A program made the position numbers and the translations under genes. This document shows positions 10,458-20,500 of a stretch of 64,000 nt of DNA, piece by piece (positions within the stretch are counted from its first letter, which is position 1; every line of letters starts with the position of its first letter). The stretch is from positions 68,416,468 to 68,480,467 of the forward strand of contig NC_084838.1 of NCBI RefSeq assembly GCF_033115175.1, read 5' to 3'. The notes beneath the pieces are model-generated. The model was not told where the DNA came from. It saw only the letters and a list, made by a program, of their open reading frames with translations, and searched no databases. Source of the DNA: Lepus europaeus (Eukaryota > Chordata > Mammalia > Lagomorpha > Leporidae).

Positions 10458-12011
10458 TATTCATTTATTTATTTTTTTTCTCTTTACTGTGAGTTTCACC
10501 CAAACTATCAGCTGAATCATGTAATTTAACACAAGCACTACAGGGGTTCCAACAGCTGCCCAGAGACCAAGTCCTCTCCTCAGGGAGTACAAGACAGAGC
10601 AAGGGAGGCGAGCAGAGGTGTTGACTGGAACAGAGCACGCATTTCTTTCCTTGGGCAACAGAGATCTGCATAAAGGAAAGGAAGAGACCAGAGGGCAAGT
10701 TTGAGGCAGCTCCATACCACTGTAAACACAGGCTTGAACCTCCAAACTCAGGTGGTTTTCTGCTCAACATCAACAAATAACTTTTACAAGTAAGACACTA
10801 TTCACAAAGCAACTTCAATCCTGCCTCTCTAAATCTCCAAATATTCACTCACAGGTGGCATTAACCATCAGGTCCCGGGGAATCTTCTCACATCACCCAA
10901 CCCAGCCCACACAGTCTATCAACAAGTAGAACACGGGGAGGAAAACTTACTCCTCCCCTGTGTTCATTATTTAGGCAAGAGCATGTACCACCTCATCCCA
11001 GGGAGTCATATCGTATCTTAACCTGGCCTACCTGGCCCTTCCCAAAAGGCTTCATGACCTCACAGGGTCCAGGTTGAATGACAAATCTGACATAATTGGT
11101 TAATAACAATTTATGGGTAATTAGGGAACCAGCACGGAGCTGCTCTCCAACAACTGCAACAACCAGTTCTAATTTTTACTTTAATGTAAACACTGCTCAT
11201 ACTGTGATGGCACCACCAACTGTGCAGAAGGTACTCTGGAGTTAGGTCTGCAGCAACACTCATCTACGGCCATTCTTCAGTTCTGGAGGCTGCAGGGAAG
11301 CCAACTGTGTTTCATCAAATACATCCTTTAGTCTTTGAGTGTGAATGCAGGGCACTCCAGATATGTGACAGGCTGTAGGCCACACATCCTCACTGTCAGC
11401 AGTCTGAGGGATGAGGGCCTTGTGTCTGTCCTTGGCAAGTTTCACAACAGTAGAAGGTCACACTTCTGAGATAAGTTTTGGTTCCAACAAACAAGGAGTG
11501 TTCAGACAATGGCAAACTGTTTCACTTACCCACTTTCACATTTTCAAAAGTGAACAGAAGACCACTAAATAAATAGGCTTAGAAGCACATCAGTCTGTGG
11601 ACAGCTGGGGAACCATTCTGTCGATTTTTGCCCTGCTGGACTGAGAATTCCAAGAGGGTTTGGCTCTAATCATAACTGTGACTGACTGTACGGCTATCAA
11701 AAACCACTGCTACTTGTTCAGACATTAATTTGCTTGTTGTAAGGATATCAAGACCTATCTTTACCAACAGCTCACAACATACTTGCCCTGCATTGCTAAA
11801 CTATTTGAACCTATTTTCAATATTCCAAATTTGATTTTTAATGCAGCTTTTCTGCTTGGCTTTAAGGATCTAAATATTTTTACTAACCCTAAAAGGTGCA
11901 CAGCAGAAAAGGGAATGCCAAGAGTTTAGGCCCTCAAAGTTCAGCTCTTACAGTCGAGGAGGTGGGCCAAATTGACAAGACGGTGAGGGTGAGTAAGATC
12001 ACAGACAATTG
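10458..12011. other. single-copy-looking DNA, no exon recognised
   Basis: About 1.55 kb free of SINEs, the longest such stretch before the 12.7 kb CpG-rich region. The - strand has overlapping frames of 94 and 103 codons (10461-10776) resembling no family I know and lacking convincing splice sites. Could contain non-coding exons; nothing demonstrable. Confidence 0.4.
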
Positions 12012-12313
12012 GGGCCGGCGCTGTGGCATAGCAGGTTAAGCTGCCACCTGTAGTGCCAGCATCCCATATGGGCACCAGTCCAAGTCCCACTTCTGATCCA
12101 GCTCTCTGCTATGGCCTGGGAAAGCAGTGGAAGATGGCCTTGGGCCCCTGCACCTGCGTGAGAAACCTAGAAGCAGCTCCTGGTTCCTGGTTTCAGATCA
12201 GCGCAGCTCCGGCCATTGCAGCCATTTGGGGAGGAAGACCTCTCTCTGCCTCTCCTTCTTTCTCTGTGTAACTCTGACTTTCAAATAAATAAAATAAATA
12301 TTTTTTTAAAATT
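12012..12313 (+). mobile_element. CSINE, internally shortened
   Basis: GGGGCCGGCGCTGTGGCATAG head. The middle block lost part of its palindrome (GATGGCCTTGGGCCCCTG) and the GTGAACCA segment is missing; tail AAATAAATAAAATAAAT. Confidence 0.92.
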
Positions 12314-12690
12314 AAGGTATTTCTATACAAAAAAATTACAGACAGGAGTTCCTGCAAGAAAATGTCTTGGCTAGCAGGAGAGAGAACGGCCAGCCAGCTT
12401 CTCACTGCACCACACCAACAGTCGCAACAGAAAGGAGGCACACAGGTGGAAAGTGCCTGCCCCGCCCACTGCTATCCCTGGCTGACCCCGTCCTCCAGAA
12501 TCCAGTATGGAAAAGTATTCAGAAACTGTCCTGAGGCCCTTCTCTGGGCCCCACCCTATCCATCCTACCCCAGGAACAATTTTCTAGGCGGACAGGTGAG
12601 GATCCGCGCTACCAAGGACAGCAAGGTACAGACAACCAGTGTGTTAGGAGTCACACCGCTCTAAGTTACAATGACACTCCGCGAGCCTGT
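12314..12690. other. promoter-proximal flank, no exon recognised
   Basis: GC content rises toward the island. A CAG|GTGAGG-type donor lies on + at about 12595 (GGACAGGTGAGGATC). No known protein in any frame, so exon status is open. Confidence 0.35.
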
Positions 12691-13250
12691 GGGCTCTATG
12701 TGTCACGTGACTCGATGCAGGGGCTTGGGAGGTGCCCGCGCGACCATTGGCGGAGGCTGAGCCGCGTGAATTTCCTTGGCCTGTAAGGTTCCAGTCTCGT
12801 TCCTCCCTTCCAGCCCAACCTCCTGGACTTTTCCTCTAAGCAAGCGCTACCCTCTCGCAGCTTCCAGCCCCGTGAAGCCTGAAGAGTCTTGGGCTTTCCA
12901 CAGGAAGGAAACGCCCCTGAGCAGAAGGGCGGTACGGACACCAAGGGGGCAAGCGGGCTGTGGCCGCACCCCGCAGCAGCGGTGGGACCAGCTGGCTCTC
13001 CGGCCCCAGGGGCGGTGACCTCAGAGGCGGCGCGGTGGGCGGGGCCGCCGTGGTTTCTGCGTCCCCGCGGCGTCAGTTTTTGCCTTTACTCCGCTTTGGT
13101 CTTTAAGCCTCAAGGCCTAAGCTTTGCCAACCGGTTTCCCGGGATTTGGCAGCAGTTGTGTGTTTGCGAAAGTGCCCTGATTTTGTGGCACCTGCGCAGT
13201 ACCGCGGAGAACATACCGTCCCGTGCAGATGGAGCCGCTGGACAGGAACT
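12691..13250. promoter_or_regulatory. CpG-rich promoter-like island A
   Basis: Strong local rise in GC and CpG against an AT-rich background. Visible elements: GTCACGTGAC at 12702-12711, inverted CCAAT (ATTGG) at 12746-12750, GGGCGGGGCC at about 13037-13046, and CTGCGCAG near 13192-13199. The palindromic E-box suits USF or MiT/TFE (CLEAR-type) binding. Direction is undecided: on + a donor-like CCT|GTAAGG follows the CCAAT region at about 12782, and on - a G|GTATGT donor lies at about 13217. I recognise no coding sequence, so the gene, or non-coding RNA, is unidentified. Assignment as a promoter is inference from composition and motifs. Confidence 0.65.
12702..12711. promoter_or_regulatory. 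palindromic E-box GTCACGTGAC
   Basis: Perfect 10-bp palindrome of the type bound by USF1/2 and MITF/TFEB proteins. The same 10-mer recurs in the second island at 48764-48773. Confidence 0.6.
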
Positions 13251-13556
13251 GTGCCTCTTGGTCCCAGACCCAAAGCCACGTGGCTGCAACCGGTTGTAGC
13301 TGAACATTAAGCACCGCCCATTACAAGGTGCACAGGAGTCTAGCATGGACCTTAAGCTTTTATGATGGCAGAAACAGATGGCTGAGTTTAACAAGACAGA
13401 AATATTTCTTTAAATAATTTGCAGCGTTGCAACTGAGTCCCCCCAGACTTCTGACCTGTCTTTCATGCTAAGAGTATTAGATGATTCCATATTCTAATTA
13501 ATGAATTTGGGCTGAGCCTAATTGCTTAGCTCTTATTTAAAAGTGTGTAAAATTTC
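13251..13556. other. downstream flank of island A
   Basis: GC falls off. A - strand frame spans 13110-13394 (94 codons) across the donor-like G|GTATGT; no family recognised. Otherwise nothing. Confidence 0.4.
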
Positions 13557-13850
13557 GGCGCAGGCGCTGTGGCATAGCGGATAAAGCTGCCGCCTGCAGA
13601 GCTGGCATCCCATATGGGTGCCAGTTCCCAACTGCTCCACTTTCAGTCCAGCTCTCTGCTATGGCCTGGGAAAGCAGTGAAAGGTGGCCAGAGTGCTTGG
13701 GCCCCTGCGCCAGTGTGGGAGACCTGAAGAAGCTCCTGGCTCCTGGCTTCCAACCTGCCCAGCTCCGGCCATTTCAGCCATCTGGGGAGTGAACCAGCGG
13801 ATGAAAGCTCCCTGCCTCTGCCTTTCTGTAACTCTACATCCTTTAAAAAT
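13557..13850 (+). mobile_element. CSINE with truncated tail
   Basis: GCGCAGGCGCTGTGGCATAG head. The 3' end stops after CTGTAACTCTACATCC with no AAATAAA tail and abuts L1 sequence. Confidence 0.9.
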
Positions 13851-13948
13851 TATATTACATTCTGATTGCTGTGAGTGTGCTTTTCCCATGTGCAGTATGA
13901 CCCAGCCATTCCACTCTAGGGATTATACCCAAAGGAAGTGAAATCAGC
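13851..13948 (+). mobile_element. L1 ORF2 3' fragment, part 1
   Basis: Contains the L1 ORF2 C-terminal coding signature TATGACCCAGCCATTCCACT followed by GGATTATACCCAAAGGAAG. Continues after the SINE at 14270. Confidence 0.8.
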
Positions 13949-14268
13949 TTTTTTTTTTTTTTTTTTTTTTTAAAGATTTGTTTCTTTGAAAGAATTACAG
14001 AGAGAAGGAGGGATATCTGTCTGCTGGTTCACTCCTCAAATGGCTGCAGGCTGGTGCTGGGCCAGGGTAAAGCCAGGAGGCAGGAGCTGCATCTATGCTT
14101 ACCTACTTGGGTGCATGGGCCCAAACACTTGGGCCATCCAGTCCTGATTTCCCAGGTGCACTAGCAGGGCACTGGGTTGGAAGTGCAGCAGCTGGGACTT
14201 GAATAATCATCCATACGGGATGCCACACTGCAGATGGTGGCTGAAACTGCTGTGCCACAGCCCTGCCT
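13949..14268 (-). mobile_element. CSINE inside L1
   Basis: Reverse T-run and AAAGATTTGTTTCTTTG tail; head end CCACAGCCCTGCCTCC. Both sides are L1 ORF2 in the same orientation. Confidence 0.92.
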
Positions 14269-14608
14269 CCAAAATCAGCACATTAGTTATCTGTACTCCT
14301 ATGTTTATGTATATAACAACTCAATTAACAATAGCTAAGATAGGCAATCATCCCAGATGTCCATCAACTGGTGACTGGATAAAGAAAATGTGGTATACAT
14401 ACACAATGGAATACTACCCAACCATAAAAAAGAATGAAATCCTGTCTTGCAACAAAATGGATTCAACTGGAGACTGTTAACACTTCATGAAATAAGCCAG
14501 ACTCAAAAAGACACATATCATGTTTTCTGTGATTTCTGGTAGCTAGTATACAGAGTACAAAAAAAGCCCAAATAAGGTCAAATTGACATCTTGTGATATG
14601 ATTTTTAA
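14269..14608 (+). mobile_element. L1 ORF2 3' end / 3' UTR, part 2
   Basis: Clear L1 text: CCAGATGTCCATCAACTGGT, AATACTACCCAACCATAAAA, ATGGATTCAACTGGAGACTG, then the post-ORF2 stretch. Reading frame is broken; dead element. Confidence 0.85.
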
Positions 14609-14609
14609 A

Positions 14610-14923
14610 AATTTTTTAAAGATGTATTTATTTGAGCGGCCGAGTTACAGAAAGGCAGAGGCAGAGAGAGAGGTCTTTCATCTGTTGGTTCACTCCCCAG
14701 ATGGCCGCAACGGCTGGAGCTGAGCCTAACCAAAGCCAGGAGCCAGGAGCTTCTTCCAGGTCTCCTATGTTGGTATAGGGCCCCAAGGACTTGGGCCATC
14801 TTCTACTGCTTTCCCAGGCCATAGCAGAGAGCTGGATCGGAAGTGGAGTAGCCGGGGCTTGAACCAGTGCTCATATGGGATGCCGGCACCACAGGCTTTA
14901 CCCACTTGGCCACAGTGCCAGAC
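14610..14923 (-). mobile_element. CSINE inside L1 3' region
   Basis: Reverse tail TTTAAAGATGTATTTATTTG; head end CCACAGTGCCAGACCC; short TGATTTT-type duplication on both sides. Confidence 0.92.
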
Positions 14924-15130
14924 CCATGATTTGATTGTTTTTAACCCTTGTCTATATTCCTGCAGAACAGTATTCTACTTTTTACTTGTAGAACTCTTTA
15001 TTTAAGGGAACATTAGGCCTGTGATTATAAAGTAAATTGAAAGTATGTTACTACAAAAAATTAAAAGAAAAAAAGGAAGGAGGAGGGTGGAAAATATCAT
15101 ATTCTTAGTATCTGAAATACATGAAATCTG
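14924..15130 (+). mobile_element. L1 3' UTR, part 3
   Basis: Continuation of the same L1 after the second SINE, ending in an A-rich then GA-rich stretch (AAAAAGGAAGGAGGAGGGTG). Confidence 0.6.
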
Positions 15131-15152
15131 TTTTCTTTATATCAATAAATAT

Positions 15153-15199
15153 TTTTAAAGATTTATTTATTTGAAAGGCAGAGTTACAGAGAGTGGTCT
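15153..15199 (-). mobile_element. CSINE, tail part, split by LTR
   Basis: AAGATTTATTTATTTGAAAG then CAGAGTTACAGAGAGTGGTCT. The element resumes at 15904; the LTR between them is a later insertion. Confidence 0.92.
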
Positions 15200-15903
15200 T
15201 GTTAGTAAAATGGTGGCAGTCTTATCTATGGCATAATCTACACCCTGACACCATCCTAGGCTCTAGCCCCTGCAGCCATTGCTGGAAGCCAGGTGGCCAT
15301 GTGGCCCAACCACCAGTGTCAGCCCCATCCTCTTCATAATAGGATTCTCTGCTCCTACTTCCCTGCCTGCCCCCTGGTGAAGTTTTAAGAGGAACTGTCC
15401 CTGAACATGTGAGTCTCTTTCCTCTCTTGATCCCTCTGTCTCTCTGTCTCTTGATCTCTTTTTTTTTTTTTTTTTTTTTATTTGACAGGTAGAGTTATAG
15501 ACAGTGAGAGAGAGAAACAGAGAGAAAGGTCTTCCTTCCATTGGTTCATCCCCCAAATGACTGCTACGGCCAGCGCTGCACCAATCCGAAACCAGGACCC
15601 AAGTCTCCCACGCGGGTGCAGAGGCCCAAGCACTTGGGCCATCCTCCACTGCCCTCCCAGGCCAAAGCAGAGAGCTGGCCTGGAAGAGGAGCAACCAGGA
15701 CAGAACCCGGTGCCCATATGGGATGCTGGCACCGTAGGCAGAGGATTAACCAAGTGAGCCACGGCACCGGCCCCTGGATCTCTCTCTTACGCTCTCCTTC
15801 TGCCTCTTTCCCTTCTTCACCCCTTCCCTCCAGTCTATCGGGTTTCTCCCAATAAACTCTTTCCCTTACTCTGGTGTTTGATGTATTTTGTGGCAGCCTT
15901 ACA
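15200..15903 (+). mobile_element. solo LTR (family A), with SINE inside
   Basis: Starts TGTTAGTAAAATGGTGGCAG and ends GTGGCAGCCTTACA (TG...CA). Flanked by the perfect 5-bp duplication GGTCT (15195-15199, 15904-15908), the size typical of class I (gamma-like) endogenous retroviruses. TTTTAAGAGG (about 15384) is a TATA-like box; AATAAA lies at about 15851-15856. Without the SINE at 15460-15774 the LTR is about 390 bp. The same LTR family supplies both ends of the ERV copy at 56458-57269. No internal retroviral sequence remains, so it is a solo LTR formed by LTR-LTR recombination. Confidence 0.88.
15460..15774 (-). mobile_element. CSINE inside solo LTR
   Basis: T-run then TTTGACAGGTAGAGTTATAG; head end CCACGGCACCGGCCCC. 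Short duplication of GATCTCT from the LTR on both sides. Confidence 0.93.
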
Positions 15904-16165
15904 GGTCTTCCATCTACTTGCTCACTCCCCAAATGGCTGTAACAGCCAGGGCTGTGCCAGGCCAAAGCCAGGAGCCCAGAACTCCATCAAGGTCTCCATG
16001 TGGGTGCAGAGGCCCAAGAATTTCAGCCATCCTCTGCTGCTTTTCCAGGAGCATTAGCAGGGAACTGAATCAGAAGTGGAGCAGCCAGGACTAGAACCTG
16101 TGCCCACATGGGATGCTGGTGTCTTCAGGCAGCATCGTAACTTGCTACACCACAATGTTGGTCCC
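15904..16165 (-). mobile_element. CSINE, head part, split by LTR
   Basis: Resumes exactly with GGTCTTCCATCTACTTGCTC and ends ACACCACAATGTTGGTCCC. Together with 15153-15199 it gives one near full-length SINE. Confidence 0.92.
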
Positions 16166-16253
16166 TTCATAAACTCCACAATATTGTCCCTAAAATTTTA
16201 TTAAAAAAAAAAAATGGTGCGCTTAACTTCTAAATGCCTTCAACAATCACTGT

Positions 16254-16525
16254 TGCATTTATTTGTTTGAAAGGGAAAGAGACAAAGATATTCCTTTCAC
16301 TTGTTCATTCCTCAAATGCCTGCCATTGCAGGGAGTAGACCCGGTGGAATCTAGGATCTCAAACCAGACCTCCCACATGGGAGGCAGGGACTCAACTACT
16401 TGAGTCATTACCCACTGCCACTCAAAATATGCATTAGCTGGAACAGGGAGTAAGGCCAGGACTTAAACCCAGACATTCTGATAAGGAATGTGGGTATCCC
16501 AAGCAGTGTCTTGGTTGCTGCAGCA
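16254..16525 (-). mobile_element. old CSINE
   Basis: Diverged reverse copy: ATTTATTTGTTTGAAAGGG tail, CCCACATGGGAGGCAGGGAC middle, weak head. Older than its neighbours. Confidence 0.7.
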
Positions 16526-16618
16526 AATAAATGCCTGCTCCTACTCTTGCAGTTTAACACATCATGGTAGGTTTTGCTTTTTCCTTTTCCACTTCATCCT
16601 CTTGAAAAACATAACTCT

Positions 16619-16926
16619 TGGGGCTGGCGCCATGGCTCACTTGGTTAATCCTCCTCCTGCAGCGCCAGCATCCCATATGGGTGCCGGGTTCTAGTCCTGG
16701 TTGCTGCTCTTCCAGTCCAGCTCTCTGCTGTGGCCCGGGAGGATGGCCCAAGTGCTTGGGCTCCTGCATCTGCATGGGAGACTAGGAAGAAGCACCTGGC
16801 TCCTGGCTTTGGATTGGTGCAGCGCCGGCCGTGGAGGCCATTTGGGGGGTGAACCAACGGAAGGAAGATCTTTCTCTCTGTTTCTCTCACTGTCTAACTC
16901 TATCTGTCAAATAAATTAAATAAAGA
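16619..16926 (+). mobile_element. CSINE with partial middle deletion
   Basis: GGGGCTGGCGCCATGGCTCAC head; GGCCCGGGAGGATGGCCC shows a small deletion. Target duplication AAAACATAACTCTT at about 16605-16618 and again at about 16927-16940. Confidence 0.95.
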
Positions 16927-17155
16927 AAAACATAACTCTTTAATTGGTTTGATTTTAAAAACAAAACTTTGCTCATGAGAAGCCGCCTTCTAGCCTCATT
17001 AGAATATTTTCATTGTAATTATGCCAAGACCATCTAGACACCTAGCTAGGCAAATTCTGTGACTTAGTTCCAGGATCTTTGTGGTAATTCCCAGCTGTAT
17101 CAAAGCTCTTATTTATTTTTACGTCATTTTTGCCAAAATAGTTTTCAATAATCAT

Positions 17156-17556
17156 TGTTAGGTTTTAGGATTTTAGGGTTTGACGAAGACGAAGAGACAG
17201 TTAAAGTAGAAATACTTTATTTTAGGGCACAGGAAGGGGGGAGGGGAGGAAGAGTGGAGGCTGAGCCTGCCTGGACAAAGGGCAGGAGGTTTGAAGGCAG
17301 GCTTCATTCCATTAGAGCAGCAGGTTGAATCCCTTCTTAAGCAGCTTGGTGGGGGAGGTGCAGAGCGCTAGAGGGACCCTGATAAGATGGGTGGGGAACG
17401 TGCAGAAGGGCTCCTTGAAGTTTACAGTGCATTGCTTTAGCAGTTTGGAATGTCCTTTAGATTATCTGTCTGCATCCAGTTTCACAGGGCCTGGGGGTTC
17501 AGGCCCAGTAATCTAATGAGTTCTGAAAGGCCTCAGTGGCCTAATAGGTTCTAACA
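17156..17556 (-). mobile_element. complete 401-bp solo LTR (family B)
   Basis: Inverted ends TGTTAG (17156-17161) and CTAACA (17551-17556). Read on -, a long U3 is followed by AATAAAGTATTT at about 17210-17221 and a short R-U5 ending CCTAAAACCTAACA. I see no convincing target duplication (ATCAT on the left, ATTCT on the right), so both ends may not be from one insertion, or the duplication has decayed. No internal sequence flanks it. Not the same family as the LTR at 15200. Confidence 0.7.
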
Positions 17557-17818
17557 ATTCTAAGGCATGCAAGATAGGCAAGTTTATCACTCTGGGTTGC
17601 CAGGAGTAAGTACTTAGAAATAACTGCTACGCTGTAGATATTCAGAATAATACTTTGCATAAAACAAAACTTAGTATGAAATCAAATGATAACAATAATA
17701 GCTAAAGTGTGTTTACTTAGGCCAAAGCTCTATGAAAGCCAAACAGTTTCAACCGTTTCACATTCATTGCACTAGTTTCTTTCCCAGATAGTTGGAGAAA
17801 AATGCAATAAAAAATCAG
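17557..17818. other. no recognised feature
   Basis: AT-rich spacer between the LTR and a SINE. Confidence 0.5.
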
Positions 17819-18150
17819 CCGGGGCCAGCATTGTGGAGTAGCAGGTAAAGCCACTGCCCGTGACACCAGCATCCCATATGGGTGCCAGTCCCGGCTGCTC
17901 CATTTCTGATCCAGCTACCTGGGATCCTGTTAATGCACCTGGGAAAGCAAAGGAAGATGGTCCAAGTGCTTGGGCCCCTGCACCCACATGGGCGACCCAG
18001 GTGAAACTCCTGGCTCCTGGCTTCAAGCTGGCTCAGCCCCAGCTGTTAAAGCCATTTGGGGGAGTGAACCAGCAGACAGGAGATCTCTCTGTCTCTGTCT
18101 CTCTCTCTCTTTCTCTCTGTAATTCTGCCTTTCAAAAAATAAATAATTCC
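17819..18150 (+). mobile_element. CSINE, near full length
   Basis: GGGGCCAGCATTGTGGAGTAG head, with GGGATCCTGTTAATGCACC variant in the body; tail AAAAAATAAATAATTCC. Confidence 0.92.
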
Positions 18151-18221
18151 TTAAGAACAAAGAGAAATTTGCAGAGCTCTATTTGAGCATAAATCAAATT
18201 ATCCTCTGTAAACTGCTGCTT

Positions 18222-18551
18222 TTTAAAAAAAAAAAAAAAGGTATTTATTTGAGTGGTAGAGCTACATACAGAGGGAAAGATATAAAAAAAGGTCTTTCAT
18301 TTGCTGGTTCACTCCCCAAATGGCTGCAATGGCTGCAGCTGGGCCAATCTGAAGCCAGGGGCCAGGAGATTCTTCTGGGTCTCTCATGCAGGCAAAGGGG
18401 CCCAAACACTTGGACCATCTTCTACTGCCTTCCCCGGCCATATCAAAGAGCTGGATCAGAAGAGGAGCAGCAGGGACTAGAACCTGTGCCCATAAAGGAT
18501 GCCCACGCCACAGGCAGAGGTTTAACCTACTAAACCACAGCACCGGCCCCT
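18222..18551 (-). mobile_element. CSINE, near full length
   Basis: A-run then GTATTTATTTGAGTGGTAG; head end CCACAGCACCGGCCCC. Confidence 0.94.
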
Positions 18552-19057
18552 TTATCTTTCTTCTATAAGACATATCTTTGGTCTTTGGACCTAGCTATCT
18601 ACTCTCTATTCCTTCCAGGCACTCTTCAATATGAAGCAGGCTCACTGTACACTGGCCACCTACTTATGTTAGCCCAGTTAGACTAAACACTCATAAAGTT
18701 GCATGAATCAGGTATGTTACTTATAGACAGGCAGCAGAAGACAGGAAAAAAAGCCTAGGACTTATTGTGAGCCAGTCACCTAAGGCTCCAAAAAGCTGCC
18801 CAGGACAGATGAGGTCTTATTTTAATGTGCCCTACTTGCATAGAAGCTGAGAGGCCCTAGAAAGTAGCCCTCCCTAGCTTATACACTTTGTGGTGATAAG
18901 ACTTGCTAGGCTAAAGTGTTAAGGACATCCTGTTTTGAATGGAGAGAGAAACAATGCCTAGCCATTAGGGTTAGTACCTCCTGTATCACAGGATGTTGTA
19001 CTTCTAGTATATATTACAGTTATAGTTGAGAACCACAAGCAAGAAAGGAGAAGGATC
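18552..19057. other. no recognised feature
   Basis: About 500 bp of single-copy-looking DNA without an exon or repeat I recognise. Confidence 0.5.
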
Positions 19058-19306
19058 AGGGGCTGGTGCAGTGGGTTAAGCCAACACCTGAGACACCAGC
19101 ATCCCATATCAGAGTGCTGGTTCAAGTCCTGGCTGTTCTGCATCTGATCCAGCTCCCTGCTAATGTGCTTGGAAAAACAGCAGATGAGGGCCCAAGTGCT
19201 TGGGCTCTTGCCATCCATGTGGGACACCTGGAGTTCCAGGCTCCTGGCTTCAGTCTGGCCCAGACCTGGGTACTGTAGTCATTTGGAGAATAGATTAGAG
19301 GATGGA

Positions 19307-19361
<55 letters not shown>

Positions 19362-19395
19362 CTCTGGCACTCTGCCTTTCCAATAAATAATAAAG
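19058..19395 (+). mobile_element. CSINE, first of a tandem pair
   Basis: GGGGCTGGTGCAGTGGGTTAAG head; long pure (TC)n at about 19310-19357; tail CCAATAAATAATAAAG. Confidence 0.93.
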
Positions 19396-19398
19396 AGA

Positions 19399-19737
19399 AG
19401 AAGCCACCACCTGTGACACCAGCATCCCATATGGGTGCTGGTTCATGTCCCAGCTGCTCCACTTCTGATCCAGCTCCCTGCTAATGATCCTGGGAAAGCA
19501 GCAGAAGGTGGCCCAAGTGCTTGGGCCCCTGCACCCATGTGGGAGACCTGGAAGAAGCTCCTGGCCCAGCCCCAGCCCCAGCCATTGTGGCCATTTGGGA
19601 AGTGAGCCATAAGATAGAAGATCTCCCCCTCCCCCATGTATGTGTGTGTGTGTGTGCGCACGTGTATGCATGTGTCCCTCTCTCTCTGTAACTCTGCATT
19701 TCAAATAAATTAAAAATAATAATAAATCTCTAAAAGG
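19399..19737 (+). mobile_element. CSINE, second of a tandem pair, head truncated
   Basis: Begins at AAGCCACCACCTGTGACACC, lacking about the first 30 nt of the tRNA-like head, directly after the first SINE's tail. Contains (TG)n at about 19640-19656. Tail AATTAAAAATAATAATAAAT. Confidence 0.9.
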
Positions 19738-19848
19738 AAGGAAAAACAAAGAGAAAGAGGGAGGGAGGAGTGGAGGGAGTGAGGGAATAAGAGAGACAGG
19801 GAAGAAGGAAGGAGAAAGGAAGGAAAGAAAGAGAGAGAAAAGCCAGTC
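19737..19848 (+). repeat. GA/GGAA-rich purine tract
   Basis: More than 100 nt of almost pure purine (AAGG, GAGG, GAAA mixes) grown from the SINE tail; low-complexity repeat. Confidence 0.85.
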
Positions 19849-20500
19849 CAAAGCACCCAGAAAACTGTCCTGAGCTCAGCTCGATACTTGTTCTTGCTTC
19901 ATCACAACAGGTATCCTCTTTGTTCCTCACTTGTGCAATATCCACTGCTCTTGTTGTCTGGAATTCCTGCTTCCAGACGTTCCACTGACATTCTTCCCTT
20001 TTGACATTGTTTCCCATTCATTTCCTACCAAATAAGAGCAGATATTCTGACCATATATTCATGGACTACATCTTGAAAAGGACTCCATTTTCGGAAGTGT
20101 AGAAGAAAGAAAGTCCAGATGGCCTCACTTGCAAAGATGAAAACTGTAGTGGAAGCGCAGCTCGGGCTGTCAGCCAGGGTCCTCAGTCTCCTCCATATGG
20201 TCTCCCATATGGCAGCAGCTGAAGCCCAAGCAGGGGCATTCAATTGTAGCCAATGCCAAGCCTATTTTGTTGCTAGATGGATCAGCTCTGAAATATTTGG
20301 CTCAGAACTGCAAAATGGCAAAGCAGTTCACAGAGAAAAATACTGTCTGGTAAAAACGCTAAGCCGAAAACACCAAAGGAAAATCTATTCTTGACCTCGA
20401 ATCATATGTTTTTGCAAAGCAACCAGAGGAAAGAGTTCCCACAAACCTCTACCTTGAAAAGGAAAAGGCAAATTAATTCCTCTGGCCCTGGGGTGGGTTG
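19849..20500. other. unresolved, possible old element interior
   Basis: Both strands have short frames (+ 20119-20394, 91 codons; - 20025-20243, 72 codons). I do not recognise the products. The composition resembles decayed ERV-like interior, but this is only an impression. Confidence 0.25.

Noticed and set aside
11260-11445. 61-codon - frame in the SINE-free 10.5-12.0 kb block
   Set aside because: No family recognised and no acceptor/donor pair of quality around it.
12889-13299. 136-codon + frame in island A
   Set aside because: Open only because GC-rich DNA has few stops; no known domain and no initiation or splice support.
19279-19851. 190-codon - strand frame
   Set aside because: Antisense of two tandem CSINEs and a purine microsatellite; low-complexity product.
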